The translations under genes were made by a program, and so were the position numbers. Below are positions 52,079-61,989 of a DNA stretch of 64,000 nucleotides, piece by piece (the stretch's first letter is position 1; every line of letters begins with the position of its first letter). Source of the stretch: Neisseria mucosa (lineage in GTDB: Bacteria; Pseudomonadota; Gammaproteobacteria; Burkholderiales; Neisseriaceae); contig NZ_CP053939.1 in the NCBI RefSeq assembly GCF_013267835.1, positions 992,001 to 1,056,000 of the forward strand, written 5' to 3'. The notes under the pieces were generated by a model. It made no database searches. It saw only the letters and a program-made list of their open reading frames with translations, and was not told where the DNA came from.

Positions 52079-52858
52079 TCAGACGGCCTTTTGAACCAGA
52101 TAATTGCTCAATTCCACATATTTCTCAGCGGCAATGTGTTCTGCCCTGTCCTGCGGATTGATACCGACTGCCTGCAAATCATCATCGTCGGCAAGTTCCT
52201 TCAAATTATTGCGTATGGTTTTGCGGCGCTGATGGAAAGCCAGTTTCACCAGTTTGGCGAAGTGTTCAAAATCTTCCGCTTTACCGATGCGGTGTTTCAC
52301 CGGAATCATGCGCACAACGGCCGAATCTACTTTCGGCGCAGGATCAAAGGACTCGGGCGGTACTTCAATCAACATTTCCATATCGAAGAAATATTGCAGC
52401 ATCACGCCCAGACGACCATAGTCGTTGGTTTTCGGCTGCGCCACCATGCGTTCGACCACTTCTTTTTGCAGCATAAAGTGCATATCGATCACATCGTCCG
52501 CCACTTCGCTTAATCGGAACAAAAGCGGCGTGGAAATATTGTACGGCAGGTTGCCGACAATTTTTTTCTTGCCTTCAATGCTGTTGAAATCAAACTGCAA
52601 TACATCGCCTTCGTGTATCACCAATTTATCTGCAAACGGCAAGGTTTTCAGACGGCGTACGATGTCGCGGTCGATTTCGCAGACATGCAGGCAGTTGAGT
52701 TTTTTCGCCAAAGGCTCGGTAATGGCTGCCAAGCCCGGGCCGATTTCAATCACGATATCATCGGGCTGCGGTCTGACCGCGTTGACAATATCGCTAATAA
52801 TCCGCGTATCCTGCAAAAAATTCTGCCCGAAGCGTTTCCGGGCCTTATGTTCTTTCAT
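52079..52858 (-). CDS. rsmA: 16S rRNA (adenine1518-N6/adenine1519-N6)-dimethyltransferase
   Basis: KsgA, which dimethylates two adenines in the helix 45 loop during 30S maturation. The 259-residue protein has FGQNFLQD, the SAM motif [24 protein letters not shown] (the catalytic N-L-P-Y) and the [12 protein letters not shown] end. The start at 52858 follows GAAGAAAG. The last codons and stop are written by a DUS: QKAV then TGA inside AAGGCCGTCTGAA. An in-frame DUS core lies near 52646. Confidence 0.95.
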   Translation of the reverse strand: MKEHKARKRFGQNFLQDTRIISDIVNAVRPQPDDIVIEIGPGLAAITEPLAKKLNCLHVCEIDRDIVRRLKTLPFADKLVIHEGDVLQFDFNSIEGKKKIVGNLPYNISTPLLFRLSEVADDVIDMHFMLQKEVVERMVAQPKTNDYGRLGVMLQYFFDMEMLIEVPPESFDPAPKVDSAVVRMIPVKHRIGKAEDFEHFAKLVKLAFHQRRKTIRNNLKELADDDDLQAVGINPQDRAEHIAAEKYVELSNYLVQKAV

Positions 52859-52946
52859 ATCTTTCTTCAAGCAAGCTGTTTAAGGCAGTATTGTAACTGA
52901 AACAAGCGTTTTTGTCGGCACGCTTTCAGACGGCATTTGCCTAATT

Positions 52947-53546
52947 TTAAGCAAACGGCGGCGCTTCCAAACCCAAAGATTTCAGTAGTTGCGCGGTCTC
53001 ATAAACCGGCAACCCCATCACGCCGGTGAAACTGCCCTGCAAATGCTCGACAAATACGCCGCCCAAGCCCTGAATCCCATACGCACCGGCTTTGTCCATC
53101 GGCTCGCCGCTGGCAACATAGGCTGCGACTTCCTCAGCCGTCAACGTTTTAAATCGCACTTCGCTCGTCTGCACCACATCATGACACACGCCTTGCCAGT
53201 AAACGCATACAGCCGTCAGCACCTGATGCGTCCGTCCGGACAAGCGTTCCAGCATATCGACCGCATCCGCCTCGGATTCCGGCTTACCCAAAATAGCCGC
53301 ACCATCCGCCACCGTCGTATCCGCCGTCAATACAGCAAACTCAGGCTCTTCGTCATGAGCTGCAAACCATTGCGCCACCGCCGCCTGATTTTTCTCGCAG
53401 GCCATACGGCGCACATACTCTACCGCGGCTTCGCCTTCTTTAGGGGTTTCATCAATATCCGCAGGAAGGCGGTGTACCGTGAAACCCAAATTCTCCAAAA
53501 TCTCACGACGGCGCGGGCTGCCCGAAGCCAGATAAATTGCGTTCAT
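52947..53546 (-). CDS. maf: Maf family nucleoside triphosphate pyrophosphatase
   Basis: Cleaves non-canonical or excess NTPs and may affect septation. The 199-residue protein starts YLASGSPRRREIL, the substrate loop. LTADTTVADG, YWQG and GAYGIQGLGGVFVE complete the family motifs. The pattern matches the YhdE (dTTP/UTP) group rather than YceF. The gamma-carbonic-anhydrase-like gene precedes it by 14 bases, so they form a pair. An AT-DUS lies just downstream (52925-52936). Confidence 0.9.
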   Translation of the reverse strand: MNAIYLASGSPRRREILENLGFTVHRLPADIDETPKEGEAAVEYVRRMACEKNQAAVAQWFAAHDEEPEFAVLTADTTVADGAAILGKPESEADAVDMLERLSGRTHQVLTAVCVYWQGVCHDVVQTSEVRFKTLTAEEVAAYVASGEPMDKAGAYGIQGLGGVFVEHLQGSFTGVMGLPVYETAQLLKSLGLEAPPFA

Positions 53547-53560
53547 TGGATTGGTTTTCC

Positions 53561-54100
53561 TTATTTTGAAATTTTATGCTGACCAGACAGGCGGACATAA
53601 TGTGCAGCCGAATACGTCAAAAATGCCTTTTCCTCATCCGTCAGCGGACGCACTTGTCTCACAGGCGAGCCGACGTATAAAAAACCGCTTTCCAATCGCT
53701 TGCGCGGCGGCACCAAACTGCCCGCGCCTATCATCACATCATCTTCGACAACCGTATCGTCCAAAATAATCGACCCCATGCCCACCAACACACGATTCCC
53801 AATTCGGCAGCCATGCAGCATGACCTTATGCCCAATCGTCACATCATCGCCGATAATCAAAGGCGAACCGTCAGGCTTCGCCGCATTCTTATGCGACACG
53901 TGCAAAACACTGCCGTCCTGCACATTGCTGCGCTTGCCGATAGAAATGCTGTTCACATCGCCACGCAATACGGCATAAGGCCAAACGGATACATCTTCCG
54001 CCAGCGACACTTCGCCAATCACAACCGAAGTCTCATCTATAAAACAAGACTTATCAACCGACGGCACATAATCCAGAAACGCACGAATAGGGTTTGCCAT
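53561..54100 (-). CDS. Gamma-carbonic anhydrase family protein (YrdA-like)
   Basis: Left-handed beta-helix hexapeptide-repeat protein of 179 residues. The three zinc-ligand His positions fit HVSH, IGHKVMLHGC. The repeat runs through GEVSLAEDVSVWPYAVLRGD to GMGSIILDDTVV. Whether it hydrates CO2 or binds another acyl/phospho ligand is uncertain, as many YrdA-type proteins show little activity. ATG at 54100 follows AAGGATA; a TTG two codons earlier is rejected. Confidence 0.87.
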   Translation of the reverse strand: MANPIRAFLDYVPSVDKSCFIDETSVVIGEVSLAEDVSVWPYAVLRGDVNSISIGKRSNVQDGSVLHVSHKNAAKPDGSPLIIGDDVTIGHKVMLHGCRIGNRVLVGMGSIILDDTVVEDDVMIGAGSLVPPRKRLESGFLYVGSPVRQVRPLTDEEKAFLTYSAAHYVRLSGQHKISK

Positions 54101-54203
54101 TTCCAATATCCTTTTCTCAAAACCAAAACTGATCAGGCCGTCTGAAACACGGCGTAAAACGATTTTATACTACAACCATACTAAATCAAGCCAAAAAATC
54201 ATC

Positions 54204-54239
54204 AAAAGGCCGTCTGAAACAGCTTTCAGACGGCCTTTC
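54204..54239. terminator. DUS-paired hairpin
   Basis: Opposed AG-DUS with A4/T3 flanks, three-base loop, between divergent genes. It does not follow a coding end directly, so it may be only an uptake element or insulating structure. Confidence 0.5.
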
Positions 54240-54336
54240 ATCATAAACCCTTTATCTTGGCCCACCACTATTTATCATTAGCGCCTCATCCATCTTTTAT
54301 GGAATAATCGTCTTCATTTGATTGATGGAGAAGCCG

Positions 54337-55215
54337 ATGGAGACACGTTCGGGAAATTATGCAGCGCCCCTATTGGTCGTCGGCTGCGTCGTCTTCGGCT
54401 TGGGCAGTTTGATCGTCAAATTTGTCGATGTCGGCTCTTACGCCATCGCATTCTGGCGTTTGCTGATTGCCGCCCCCATATTCTTCCTGCTCGGGCGTTT
54501 TTTCAGACAAAAAATACCCACGAAAAGAAAAACGGTTGGCTACGCAATCTTATCCGGCGTTTTCCTCGCATTCGACCTCGCCCTTTGGCACGAAAGCATT
54601 CACGCCGTAGGCCCCGGCATTTCCACCTTGCTCAACAGCCTGCAGATTTTCTTTTTAGCCGCCATCGGCTTCTTCTTTTATTCAGAACGTCTAAGCACCT
54701 TACAAATTTTAAGTTTGATATTAGCCACCATAGGCGTAGCCTTAATCGGCAGCCCAGAGTTCGGTCATAACGACAACGCCGCATGGGGATTTGTCAGCGG
54801 CGTAGTATCCGGCGCCATGCTGGCCCTGTCTATGGTCTTCGTACGCAAAACCCATGAGCAGGAAAAAGTAGGTTTGTTTCCGCTGATGATGATTTTAAGC
54901 TTCGGTGGCGCAATGGCGCTGGTCATCCCATCGCTGCTATTCGATGCCACCCATCTTTACCCCAAAACTTTAAACGATGCGATTCTAGTCTCCATCTACG
55001 GCATCGTTATGCAATGCTTCGCTTGGGCATTGATTGCTTACGCCATCCCGCTTTTATCCTTGTCACTGACCGGCCTACTACTGCTCTCCGAACCAGTCGC
55101 CGCCATGTTGATCGATTATTTCTGGTTGGATAAACCGATTAATATCGTCCAATGGGGTGGCACCACTTTGACTTTATTGGCAATTTATTTAGGTTCGTTA
55201 AAAGACAAAAAATAG
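54337..55215 (+). CDS. EamA-type drug/metabolite transporter
   Basis: Inner-membrane protein of 292 residues with ten predicted helices in two EamA repeats. The first repeat covers about 10-138 and the second about 150-287; PGISTLLNSLQIFF and LTGLLLLSEPVAAMLIDYFWL are the ends of each repeat. The substrate is unknown (amino acids or metabolites are typical). ATG at 54337 has GGAG upstream; two starts lie 12-15 bases earlier. Confidence 0.88.
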   Translation: METRSGNYAAPLLVVGCVVFGLGSLIVKFVDVGSYAIAFWRLLIAAPIFFLLGRFFRQKIPTKRKTVGYAILSGVFLAFDLALWHESIHAVGPGISTLLNSLQIFFLAAIGFFFYSERLSTLQILSLILATIGVALIGSPEFGHNDNAAWGFVSGVVSGAMLALSMVFVRKTHEQEKVGLFPLMMILSFGGAMALVIPSLLFDATHLYPKTLNDAILVSIYGIVMQCFAWALIAYAIPLLSLSLTGLLLLSEPVAAMLIDYFWLDKPINIVQWGGTTLTLLAIYLGSLKDKK

Positions 55216-55221
55216 ATACAA

Positions 55222-55255
55222 AAAAGGCCGTCTGAAAAATTTCAGACGGCCTTTT
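55222..55255. terminator. DUS-paired hairpin terminator
   Basis: A 16-bp stem of opposed AG-DUS with A and T runs, between the convergent transporter and lepB. Confidence 0.8.
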
Positions 55256-55269
55256 AGTCTGTTTATTGC

Positions 55270-56289
55270 TTATTGGATACTGGTACCGATACGGCTGAGT
55301 TCGCCCAAATTCATCCAAACAAAGAAGGCTTTACCGACAATCAACTTGTCATCGACAAATCCCCAGTAACGAGAATCGGCACTGTTGTCGCGGTTGTCAC
55401 CCATCGCGAAATAACGGCCTTCTGGGACTTTACAGATAAAGCCATTGCCGTCTTCTGCGTATTCGCAATTTTCCAAACCACTTTTTTCAAGCGAGTAATT
55501 GCTTTCAGGCATCACTTCGGAGGTGTATTTGTTCAATACGGCAATAGATACGGAAGGCTGACCGGCCTCCTTGACCACGTCAAAATTTTTGCCGTTCAAG
55601 GCCGTCTGAAAACGCTCAAGCGTATGAATCATAGACGGATCGGTATCATCTGCGTATTGATAATTACCATTTGGTTTTTCGGAAATAATTTCACCGTTAA
55701 CAGTCAAAACCTTATCACGGTATTCCACAACGTCGCCCGGAATACCGACGATACGTTTGATGTAATTCATCTCAGGCTGGAGCGGGTAATTGAACACCAC
55801 GACATCGCCTCGGGCAATGTTGCCGACTGGAATAACGACCTTATTCAAAATCGGCAGGCGGATACCGTAAGAAAATTTGTTCACCAAGATAAAATCGCCT
55901 TTGACCAAGCCAGGACGCATGGAACTGGACGGAATTTGGAATGGCTCGGCAATAAAGCTGCGCAACACAAAGATAACCAAGATGATGGGGAAAAAGCCGC
56001 CCATGTAGTCGGTAAAATGCGCATTGTCTTCGCCGGTCTCGCTTTTTTTCAGACGGCCTTTATGGATTGCCCAAACAATACCGGTAAACACGACAAACAC
56101 CAGCAATACGGCGGTAAAGCTCATAAATTCGGACAAAATACCAAATACGCCGACCATGCACAGGAGATAACTCCATTGCAGGCCGGAGCTCCATTCGCCG
56201 TTTTCCTGACGCTCTTTGCTGCTTTTGAAGTTAAGGAACAAGCCGGCCAACAGCACAACGATTGCGCCTAAAGTCAGATTTATACTCAT
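55270..56289 (-). CDS. lepB: Signal peptidase I
   Basis: Inner-membrane serine protease that removes signal peptides from exported proteins. The 339 residues contain two N-terminal membrane helices, then the Ser-Lys dyad: Ser123 in IPSSSMRPG and Lys178 in YIKRIVGIPGD. GDNRDNSADSRYWG is box E. Two AG-DUS are in frame: one encodes GRLKK before the second helix region (near 56047), the other FQTALN in a surface insertion (near 55599). ATG overlaps the lepA stop by one base (TAATG); the lepA-lepB order is common. Confidence 0.96.
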   Translation of the reverse strand: MSINLTLGAIVVLLAGLFLNFKSSKERQENGEWSSGLQWSYLLCMVGVFGILSEFMSFTAVLLVFVVFTGIVWAIHKGRLKKSETGEDNAHFTDYMGGFFPIILVIFVLRSFIAEPFQIPSSSMRPGLVKGDFILVNKFSYGIRLPILNKVVIPVGNIARGDVVVFNYPLQPEMNYIKRIVGIPGDVVEYRDKVLTVNGEIISEKPNGNYQYADDTDPSMIHTLERFQTALNGKNFDVVKEAGQPSVSIAVLNKYTSEVMPESNYSLEKSGLENCEYAEDGNGFICKVPEGRYFAMGDNRDNSADSRYWGFVDDKLIVGKAFFVWMNLGELSRIGTSIQ

Positions 56290-58082
56290 TATTTATCACT
56301 CACTTGCAGAATCGCCAAGAATGCGCTTTGCGGAATTTCCACGTTGCCCACTTGTTTCATGCGGCGCTTACCTGCTTTTTGTTTTTCGAGAAGTTTTTTC
56401 TTACGCGTAATATCGCCGCCGTAACATTTCGCCAAAACGTTTTTACGCAGGGCTTTGACGTTTTCGCGGGCGATAATCTGGCTGCCAATGGCGGCTTGGA
56501 CGGCGATATCGAACATTTGGCGCGGAATCAGTTCGCGCATTTTTGATGCCAGTTCGCGGCCTCGGTGAACCGCGCTTTGACGGTGCACAATCAGGCTCAA
56601 GGCATCGACTTTTTCGCCGTTGACCATGATGTCGAGCTTAATCAAATCAGACGGCTGGAACTCTTTGAAATGGTAGTCCAACGAGGCATAGCCGCGCGAA
56701 GTGGATTTGAGTTTGTCGAAAAAGTCCATCACGACTTCGTTCATCGGCAAATCATAAGTCAGCATGACTTGACGGCCCATGTACTGCATATTGACCTGCA
56801 CGCCGCGCTTTTGGTTACACAAAGTCATGACGTTGCCGACATACTCCTGCGGCACAAGAATGGTCGCGGTAATAATCGGCTCGAGAATGGTTTCGATGCT
56901 GCCGATGTCGGGCAGTTTGGAAGGGTTTTCAACTTCGATTTTTTCGCCGCTTTTCAACACGACTTCGTAAACCACCGTCGGCGCGGTGGTAATCAAATCC
57001 ATGTCAAACTCGCGCTCCAAGCGTTCCTGCACGATTTCCAAGTGCAGCAGGCCCAAGAAACCGCAGCGGAAGCCGAAACCCAATGCCTGAGAAACTTCAG
57101 GCTCGAATTTCAATGAAGCATCGTTCAGCTGCAATTTTTCCAAAGCATCGCGCAAGGCTTCGTAGTCGTGACTTTCCACAGGATAGAGACCCGCGAATAC
57201 TTGGCTTTGTACTTCTTGGAAACCGGGCAGCGGCTCAGAGGCAGGGTTGGCAACCAAAGTAACCGTATCGCCGACTTTCGCCTGTCCCAATTCTTTCACG
57301 CCGGTAATCAAAAAGCCCACTTCGCCGGCTTTGAGTTCTTGTTTTTGAACCGATTTCGGTGTGAATACGCCCAACTGCTCGACCTGAGTTTCCGCCTTGG
57401 TGCTCATAAAGCGTACTTTGTCTTTCAGCTTGATGGTGCCGTTTTTCACACGGATCAGCATGACCACGCCGACGTAGTTGTCAAACCATGAATCGACAAT
57501 AACCGCTTGCAACGGCGCATTTTCATCACCGGTCGGCGCAGGGATTTTGGCAACGATTTCTTCCAAAACGTCTTCCACGCCGATGCCGCTTTTGGCAGAA
57601 CATTGCACCGCGCCGACGGCATCGATGCCGATGATGTCTTCGATTTCCTGTTCCACGCGTTCGGGGTCGGCGGCGGGCAGGTCGATTTTGTTCAAAACGG
57701 GCACGACTTCCACGCCCAAATCAATCGCGGTATAGCAGTTCGCCACGGTTTGCGCTTCTACGCCTTGAGACGCGTCAACGACCAAAAGCGCACCTTCGCA
57801 GGCAGACAGCGAACGGGAGACTTCGTAAGAGAAGTCGACGTGTCCCGGAGTATCAATCAGATTGAGCTGATACACCTGCCCGTCGCGTGCTTTATAGTTG
57901 AGCGCGGCGGTTTGCGCTTTAATGGTAATGCCGCGCTCTTTTTCGATGTCCATGGAGTCGAGCACCTGCGTACTCATTTCGCGCAAATCCAAACCGCCGC
58001 AGTATTGGATAAAACGGTCAGCAAGCGTCGATTTGCCGTGGTCGATGTGGGCAATGATGGAGAAATTCCGTATGTTTTTCAT
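56289..58082 (-). CDS. lepA: Translation elongation factor 4
   Basis: Ribosome-associated GTPase that back-translocates or aids initiation. The 597-residue protein has [14 protein letters not shown] (G1), the G2 threonine loop, [31 protein letters not shown] (G3; pieces), [10 protein letters not shown] (G4) and the LepA-specific C-terminal domain ending [18 protein letters not shown]. It is first of the lepA-lepB pair. Confidence 0.97.
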   Translation of the reverse strand: MKNIRNFSIIAHIDHGKSTLADRFIQYCGGLDLREMSTQVLDSMDIEKERGITIKAQTAALNYKARDGQVYQLNLIDTPGHVDFSYEVSRSLSACEGALLVVDASQGVEAQTVANCYTAIDLGVEVVPVLNKIDLPAADPERVEQEIEDIIGIDAVGAVQCSAKSGIGVEDVLEEIVAKIPAPTGDENAPLQAVIVDSWFDNYVGVVMLIRVKNGTIKLKDKVRFMSTKAETQVEQLGVFTPKSVQKQELKAGEVGFLITGVKELGQAKVGDTVTLVANPASEPLPGFQEVQSQVFAGLYPVESHDYEALRDALEKLQLNDASLKFEPEVSQALGFGFRCGFLGLLHLEIVQERLEREFDMDLITTAPTVVYEVVLKSGEKIEVENPSKLPDIGSIETILEPIITATILVPQEYVGNVMTLCNQKRGVQVNMQYMGRQVMLTYDLPMNEVVMDFFDKLKSTSRGYASLDYHFKEFQPSDLIKLDIMVNGEKVDALSLIVHRQSAVHRGRELASKMRELIPRQMFDIAVQAAIGSQIIARENVKALRKNVLAKCYGGDITRKKKLLEKQKAGKRRMKQVGNVEIPQSAFLAILQVSDK

Positions 58083-58115
58083 ATTGTTATTAAGATAAAT
58101 GCAATTAAAGGCTGA

Positions 58116-58158
58116 AAGGCCGTCTGAAAAAACAGGGATTCGGTTTTCAGACGGCCTT
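58116..58158. terminator. DUS-paired hairpin terminator of mtnN
   Basis: A 15-bp stem (58116-58130 with 58144-58158) of opposed AG-DUS between mtnN and lepA. Confidence 0.7.
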
Positions 58159-58214
58159 AGAATAAGGTTGAATCGTTCCGTATTCTAACGGAAATTCAAC
58201 GCTTCTGCATGATT

Positions 58215-58916
58215 TTATAGCGATTTGACAATCTCGGTCACCATCTTCGCCGAGCTGACGGCCGCCGTTTTCAAAAACTCTTCAAAGCTGATGTCCGCTT
58301 TCTCATCTGCCGAATCGGATACCGCGCGAATAATCACAAAAGGCACTTCCAACTGGTGACAGGTCTGCGCAATTGCCGCAGCTTCCATTTCCACTGCTTT
58401 GACTTCTGGGAAATGACTGCGGATTTCCGCAACACCTTCGCTGCTGTGTACAAAACGGTCGCCACTGACAATTAAACCTTGCGTTACGGCCGCACCTTCA
58501 AACACTTGCGCCGCCTTTTCTGCTTGGCGAATCAAGTTTGCATCCGATGCGAACACGGCAGGAAGTTGCGGCACTTGCCCCCGAACATAACCAAAAGCCG
58601 TTACGTCAACATCATGATGCGCCACAGTTTCGCCAATAACCACATCGCCAACCTTCAGGCCCTTACCCAAACCGCCTGCGCTGCCGGTATTGATGACGCA
58701 ATCCGGGGTAAACTGATGAATGACCCAAGACGTCGAAACCGCCGCATTGACCTTACCGATACCGCTCAAAACCAAAACCGTGCGTTTTCCGGCCAATTCG
58801 CCTTCATAAGCCGAAAATTTACCGAAGGACACATGCTTGACATTGTTCATGCTTTCACGCAAAAGCTCGATTTCCTGTTCCATTGCGCCGACCACGGCAA
58901 TTGTTTGTACTGACAT
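58215..58916 (-). CDS. mtnN: 5'-methylthioadenosine/S-adenosylhomocysteine nucleosidase
   Basis: Pfs enzyme that cleaves MTA and SAH to adenine plus the thio-sugar, in methyl recycling and AI-2 precursor formation. The 233-residue protein has the catalytic Glu in GAMEQEIELL and Asp in AVSDSADE, and EMEAAAIAQTC for ribose binding. It is divergent from the PilU-type gene, the arrangement I recall beside meningococcal pilT2. Confidence 0.95.
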   Translation of the reverse strand: MSVQTIAVVGAMEQEIELLRESMNNVKHVSFGKFSAYEGELAGKRTVLVLSGIGKVNAAVSTSWVIHQFTPDCVINTGSAGGLGKGLKVGDVVIGETVAHHDVDVTAFGYVRGQVPQLPAVFASDANLIRQAEKAAQVFEGAAVTQGLIVSGDRFVHSSEGVAEIRSHFPEVKAVEMEAAAIAQTCHQLEVPFVIIRAVSDSADEKADISFEEFLKTAAVSSAKMVTEIVKSL

Positions 58917-59030
58917 CTCATTACCTTTCCGTTCACTAATCGGGCAACATTATAACAGCAGAATTTAAAATCACAGGGATGCCGAAAAATCTGCTATATT
59001 CCCAGCACGACACTCAATTTAAAACAGATA

Positions 59031-59044
59031 GCCGCTCTAGCGGC
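59031..59044. repeat. Short perfect hairpin in the mtnN-pilus ATPase gap
   Basis: GCCGCT-CT-AGCGGC, in an otherwise AT-rich 203-base divergent region, 76 bases before the ATPase ATG. It could be an operator or a leader hairpin. Confidence 0.4.
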
Positions 59045-59119
59045 AAAACAGCAAATAATGATTGCTTCTGTTATAATTATTTTCAATAAAATAACTTAAC
59101 ATTAACTATCTAAATTCTT

Positions 59120-60250
59120 ATGTTTGACGAAAATACTCCGGGCGCAAAAGAAGAATTGTTCACTTGGCTACGCCACATGAACAAATACAAAGGCTCCGAC
59201 CTTTTCATTACCACCAATTTCCCGCCGGCCATGAAAGTGGACGGCAAAATCATGCGGCTGACCGATGAGCCGTTAAGCGCTGAAAAATGTATGGAAATCG
59301 CTTTTTCGATTATGTCTTCCAAACAAATCGAAGAATTTTCCTCTACCAACGAATGCAACTTTGCCATCAGCCTGCCCGATACCAGCCGCTTCCGTGTCAA
59401 TGCCATGGTTCAACGCGGCGCAACTGCTTTGGTATTCCGCTCCATTACCAGCAATATCCCTAAATTTGAAACGCTCAATCTGCCGCCGATTCTGAAAGAC
59501 ATCGCCCTCAGAAAACGCGGTCTGGTTATTTTTGTCGGCGGTACAGGTTCGGGCAAGTCCACTTCCCTCGCCTCCCTTATCGACTATCGAAACGAAAACA
59601 GCTTTGACCACATTATCACCATCGAAGATCCGATTGAATTTATCCACCAACATAAAAACTGCATTATCACCCAACGCGAAATCGGCGTGGATACCGAAAA
59701 TTGGCCGATTGCGCTGAAAAATACCCTGCGCCAAGCACCGGATGTCATTCTGATTGGCGAAATCCGCGACCGCGAGACCATGGACTACGCCATTTCCTTC
59801 GCGGAAACCGGCCATTTGTGTATGGCGACACTGCATGCCAACAGCACCAACCAAGCGCTCGACCGCATCATCAACTTCTTCCCCGAAGAGCGCCGTAACC
59901 AATTGCTAACCGATTTATCGCTCAACCTGCAAGCCTTTATTTCACAACGCCTGATTCCCCGCGAAGGCGGACGGGGACGCGTAGCGGCTGTCGAGGTTTT
60001 GCTCAATTCGCCCATTATTGCCGACTTGATTCGAAAAGGCGAAGTCCACAACATCAAAGAAATGATGAAAAAATCAACCGGCATGGGCATGATTACTTTT
60101 GACCAGGCCTTGTATGATTTGTATGAAAACGGCGATATCAGCTATCAAGACGCTATTAAAAATGCCGACTCCGCACACGATTTGCGCCTAGACATTCAAT
60201 TACGAAGTCGCCGTGCACAAAATGCCGGCCCGGATTTGGAATTGATTTAA
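59120..60250 (+). CDS. pilT2: PilT/PilU family type IV pilus retraction ATPase
   Basis: Hexameric ATPase that helps pilus retraction and twitching or uptake. The 376-residue protein has Walker A GGTGSGKSTS (about 138-147), the Asp box EDPIEFIHQH, Walker B VILIGEIRDRETM and the His box LHANSTNQAL. Its sequence is PilU-like across the length, such as GSDLFITTNFPPAMKVDGKI. It is alone, beside mtnN, whereas pilT and pilU are usually adjacent. From context I take it to match meningococcal PilT2; the numbering is from memory. A DUS hairpin follows. Confidence 0.85.
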   Translation: MFDENTPGAKEELFTWLRHMNKYKGSDLFITTNFPPAMKVDGKIMRLTDEPLSAEKCMEIAFSIMSSKQIEEFSSTNECNFAISLPDTSRFRVNAMVQRGATALVFRSITSNIPKFETLNLPPILKDIALRKRGLVIFVGGTGSGKSTSLASLIDYRNENSFDHIITIEDPIEFIHQHKNCIITQREIGVDTENWPIALKNTLRQAPDVILIGEIRDRETMDYAISFAETGHLCMATLHANSTNQALDRIINFFPEERRNQLLTDLSLNLQAFISQRLIPREGGRGRVAAVEVLLNSPIIADLIRKGEVHNIKEMMKKSTGMGMITFDQALYDLYENGDISYQDAIKNADSAHDLRLDIQLRSRRAQNAGPDLELI

Positions 60251-60274
60251 AAGTAAAAGCTTCAAAGCATAAAA

Positions 60275-60316
60275 AAAGGCCGTCTGAAACCTCATTGCGG
60301 GTTTCAGACGGCCTTT
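60275..60316. terminator. DUS-paired hairpin terminator
   Basis: A 17-bp perfect stem (60275-60291 with 60300-60316) between convergent genes. Confidence 0.8.
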
Positions 60317-60330
60317 ATTTCATCAAATAA

Positions 60331-61737
60331 TCAAGCCTGTTTCAGTTTTGCATCGGCATCACGCAATGCAGTACGCAAACCTTCCTCGATAACTGGATGG
60401 TAGAACGGCATATCCAACATTTGCGGAATCGTCATTTTCATTTGATGCGCCCAAGCCATCAAGTGTGCCAAATGTTCGGCAGCAGGGCCGACAACTTCCG
60501 CACCAATGAAACGGCCGGTTGCTTTTTCGGCATACAAACGCATATGGCCTTTGTTTACCAACATAACGCGACTGCGGCCTTGGTTTCGGAAGGAAACTTC
60601 GCCGATTACAAACTCGTCAGGTTGATATTTCGCCGCAACTTGCGCGTATTTCAAGCCGACAGAGGCAATTTGCGGATTGGTGAACACCACGCCGATTACA
60701 CTGCGGCGTAAACCACCGCCGATATTCGGATAGCGGCCCGCATTATTGCCGGCAATTTTGCCTTGGTCGGCGGCTTCATGCAGCAGAGGCAATTGATTGG
60801 ACGCATCACCTGCGATAAAAATATGCGGAATGCTGGTTTGCATGGTCAGCGGATCGGCAACAGGTACGCCGCGCGCATCTTTCTCGATAGTCAGGTTTTC
60901 CAAACCGATATTATCCACATTCGGACGACGGCCTACGGCTGCCAGCATATATTCGGCAACGAACACACCTTTTTCGCCGTCTTGTTCCCAATGAACTTCA
61001 ACATTGCCTTCCGCATCCAGTTTGACTTCGGTTTTAGCGTCCAAATGCAAAGCCAACTCTTTGCCAAACACAGCTTTGGCTTCTTCAGCGACAACAGGGT
61101 CGGAAATGCCGCCGATGGCTCCGCCTACGCCGAAAATCTCAACTTTCACGCCCAAACGGTGCAAAGCCTGACCCAGCTCTAAGCCGATAACACCGGGGCC
61201 GAACACGGCCACGCTTTTAGGCAAAGTATCCCAAGAGAAAACATCATCGTTTACAACCAAGCGATCGCCCAAAGCTTCCCACTGAGGGAAAATCACAGGA
61301 CGCGAACCGGTGGCAATCACAAAACTTTTTGCCGTGATTTGGGTATGGTCGTCGATTTGGACAGTATGTTCGTCAACAAATTTTGCCGTACCCATAATAC
61401 GCTTATCGGCAGGCCACTCTTCTACATCGCTAACTACAAAACCGACAAAACGGTCACGTTCGGATTTGACGCGTTGCATGACTTCTTCGCCGTTGACGAC
61501 GATGCTGTCTTTGTCCAAATGCACGCCAAACGGATCGGTATGCAAAGCATGATGGCGCGCTTCTGCGGCGGCAATCAAGAGTTTGGAAGGCATGCAACCG
61601 ACACGCGCACAGGTCGTGCCGAACACGTTATTTTCAATCAGGTAAACATTGTCTGTATGAAGGCGAGCATTGCGAAATGCGCCCATACCGGCTGTACCGC
61701 CGCCCAGTACCACCACATCTGCTTGAATCTTTTTCAT
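60331..61737 (-). CDS. Dihydrolipoamide dehydrogenase-like flavoprotein disulfide reductase
   Basis: FAD/NAD-linked reductase of 468 residues. GGGTAGMGA near the start binds FAD. The redox disulfide is Cys43-Cys48 (CARVGC), and the NAD loop is GPGVIGLELG. The C-terminal His447-Glu452 pair (HPVIEE) completes the active site. It lacks an N-terminal lipoyl domain and no 2-oxoacid dehydrogenase genes are near, so it is not the ordinary Lpd. Its neighbour is the Prx-Grx hybrid, with which it is likewise paired in other Neisseria, so a role in peroxide defence is plausible. Confidence 0.85.
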   Translation of the reverse strand: MKKIQADVVVLGGGTAGMGAFRNARLHTDNVYLIENNVFGTTCARVGCMPSKLLIAAAEARHHALHTDPFGVHLDKDSIVVNGEEVMQRVKSERDRFVGFVVSDVEEWPADKRIMGTAKFVDEHTVQIDDHTQITAKSFVIATGSRPVIFPQWEALGDRLVVNDDVFSWDTLPKSVAVFGPGVIGLELGQALHRLGVKVEIFGVGGAIGGISDPVVAEEAKAVFGKELALHLDAKTEVKLDAEGNVEVHWEQDGEKGVFVAEYMLAAVGRRPNVDNIGLENLTIEKDARGVPVADPLTMQTSIPHIFIAGDASNQLPLLHEAADQGKIAGNNAGRYPNIGGGLRRSVIGVVFTNPQIASVGLKYAQVAAKYQPDEFVIGEVSFRNQGRSRVMLVNKGHMRLYAEKATGRFIGAEVVGPAAEHLAHLMAWAHQMKMTIPQMLDMPFYHPVIEEGLRTALRDADAKLKQA

Positions 61738-61887
61738 ATTTTATCCTTACTGTCTATATCCAAACCGATATTACCATCAGGTTATCTGTTTTCAGACGGC
61801 AGAATTTTTATAAACTATCAAAGAATGAATATTAATAGTAAATTCTTAAATATCGATTTAAAACAATAATCTCAAATTCTACTTGCG

Positions 61888-61961
61888 AATATAGAGTTAT
61901 TCAGAACGCCGAATTGTAAACGCCGTCTGAATAACTCTATATTTTATTTTTCAGACGGCCT
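61888..61961 (-). terminator. Two mutually exclusive hairpins behind the Prx-Grx gene
   Basis: Arm 61888-61905 pairs perfectly over 18 bp with 61926-61943. The DUS core at 61922-61931 also pairs with 61950-61959. The two stems share bases, so only one can form at a time. The promoter-proximal one on the minus strand is the DUS stem. Confidence 0.55.
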
Positions 61962-61989
61962 ATTCAAACCGTCTCAAGCATACAGGTAA

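Noticed and set aside
55273..56271. 332-codon frame opposite lepB
   Set aside because: Complete antisense overlap with lepB, which has its Ser-Lys dyad; no start signal.
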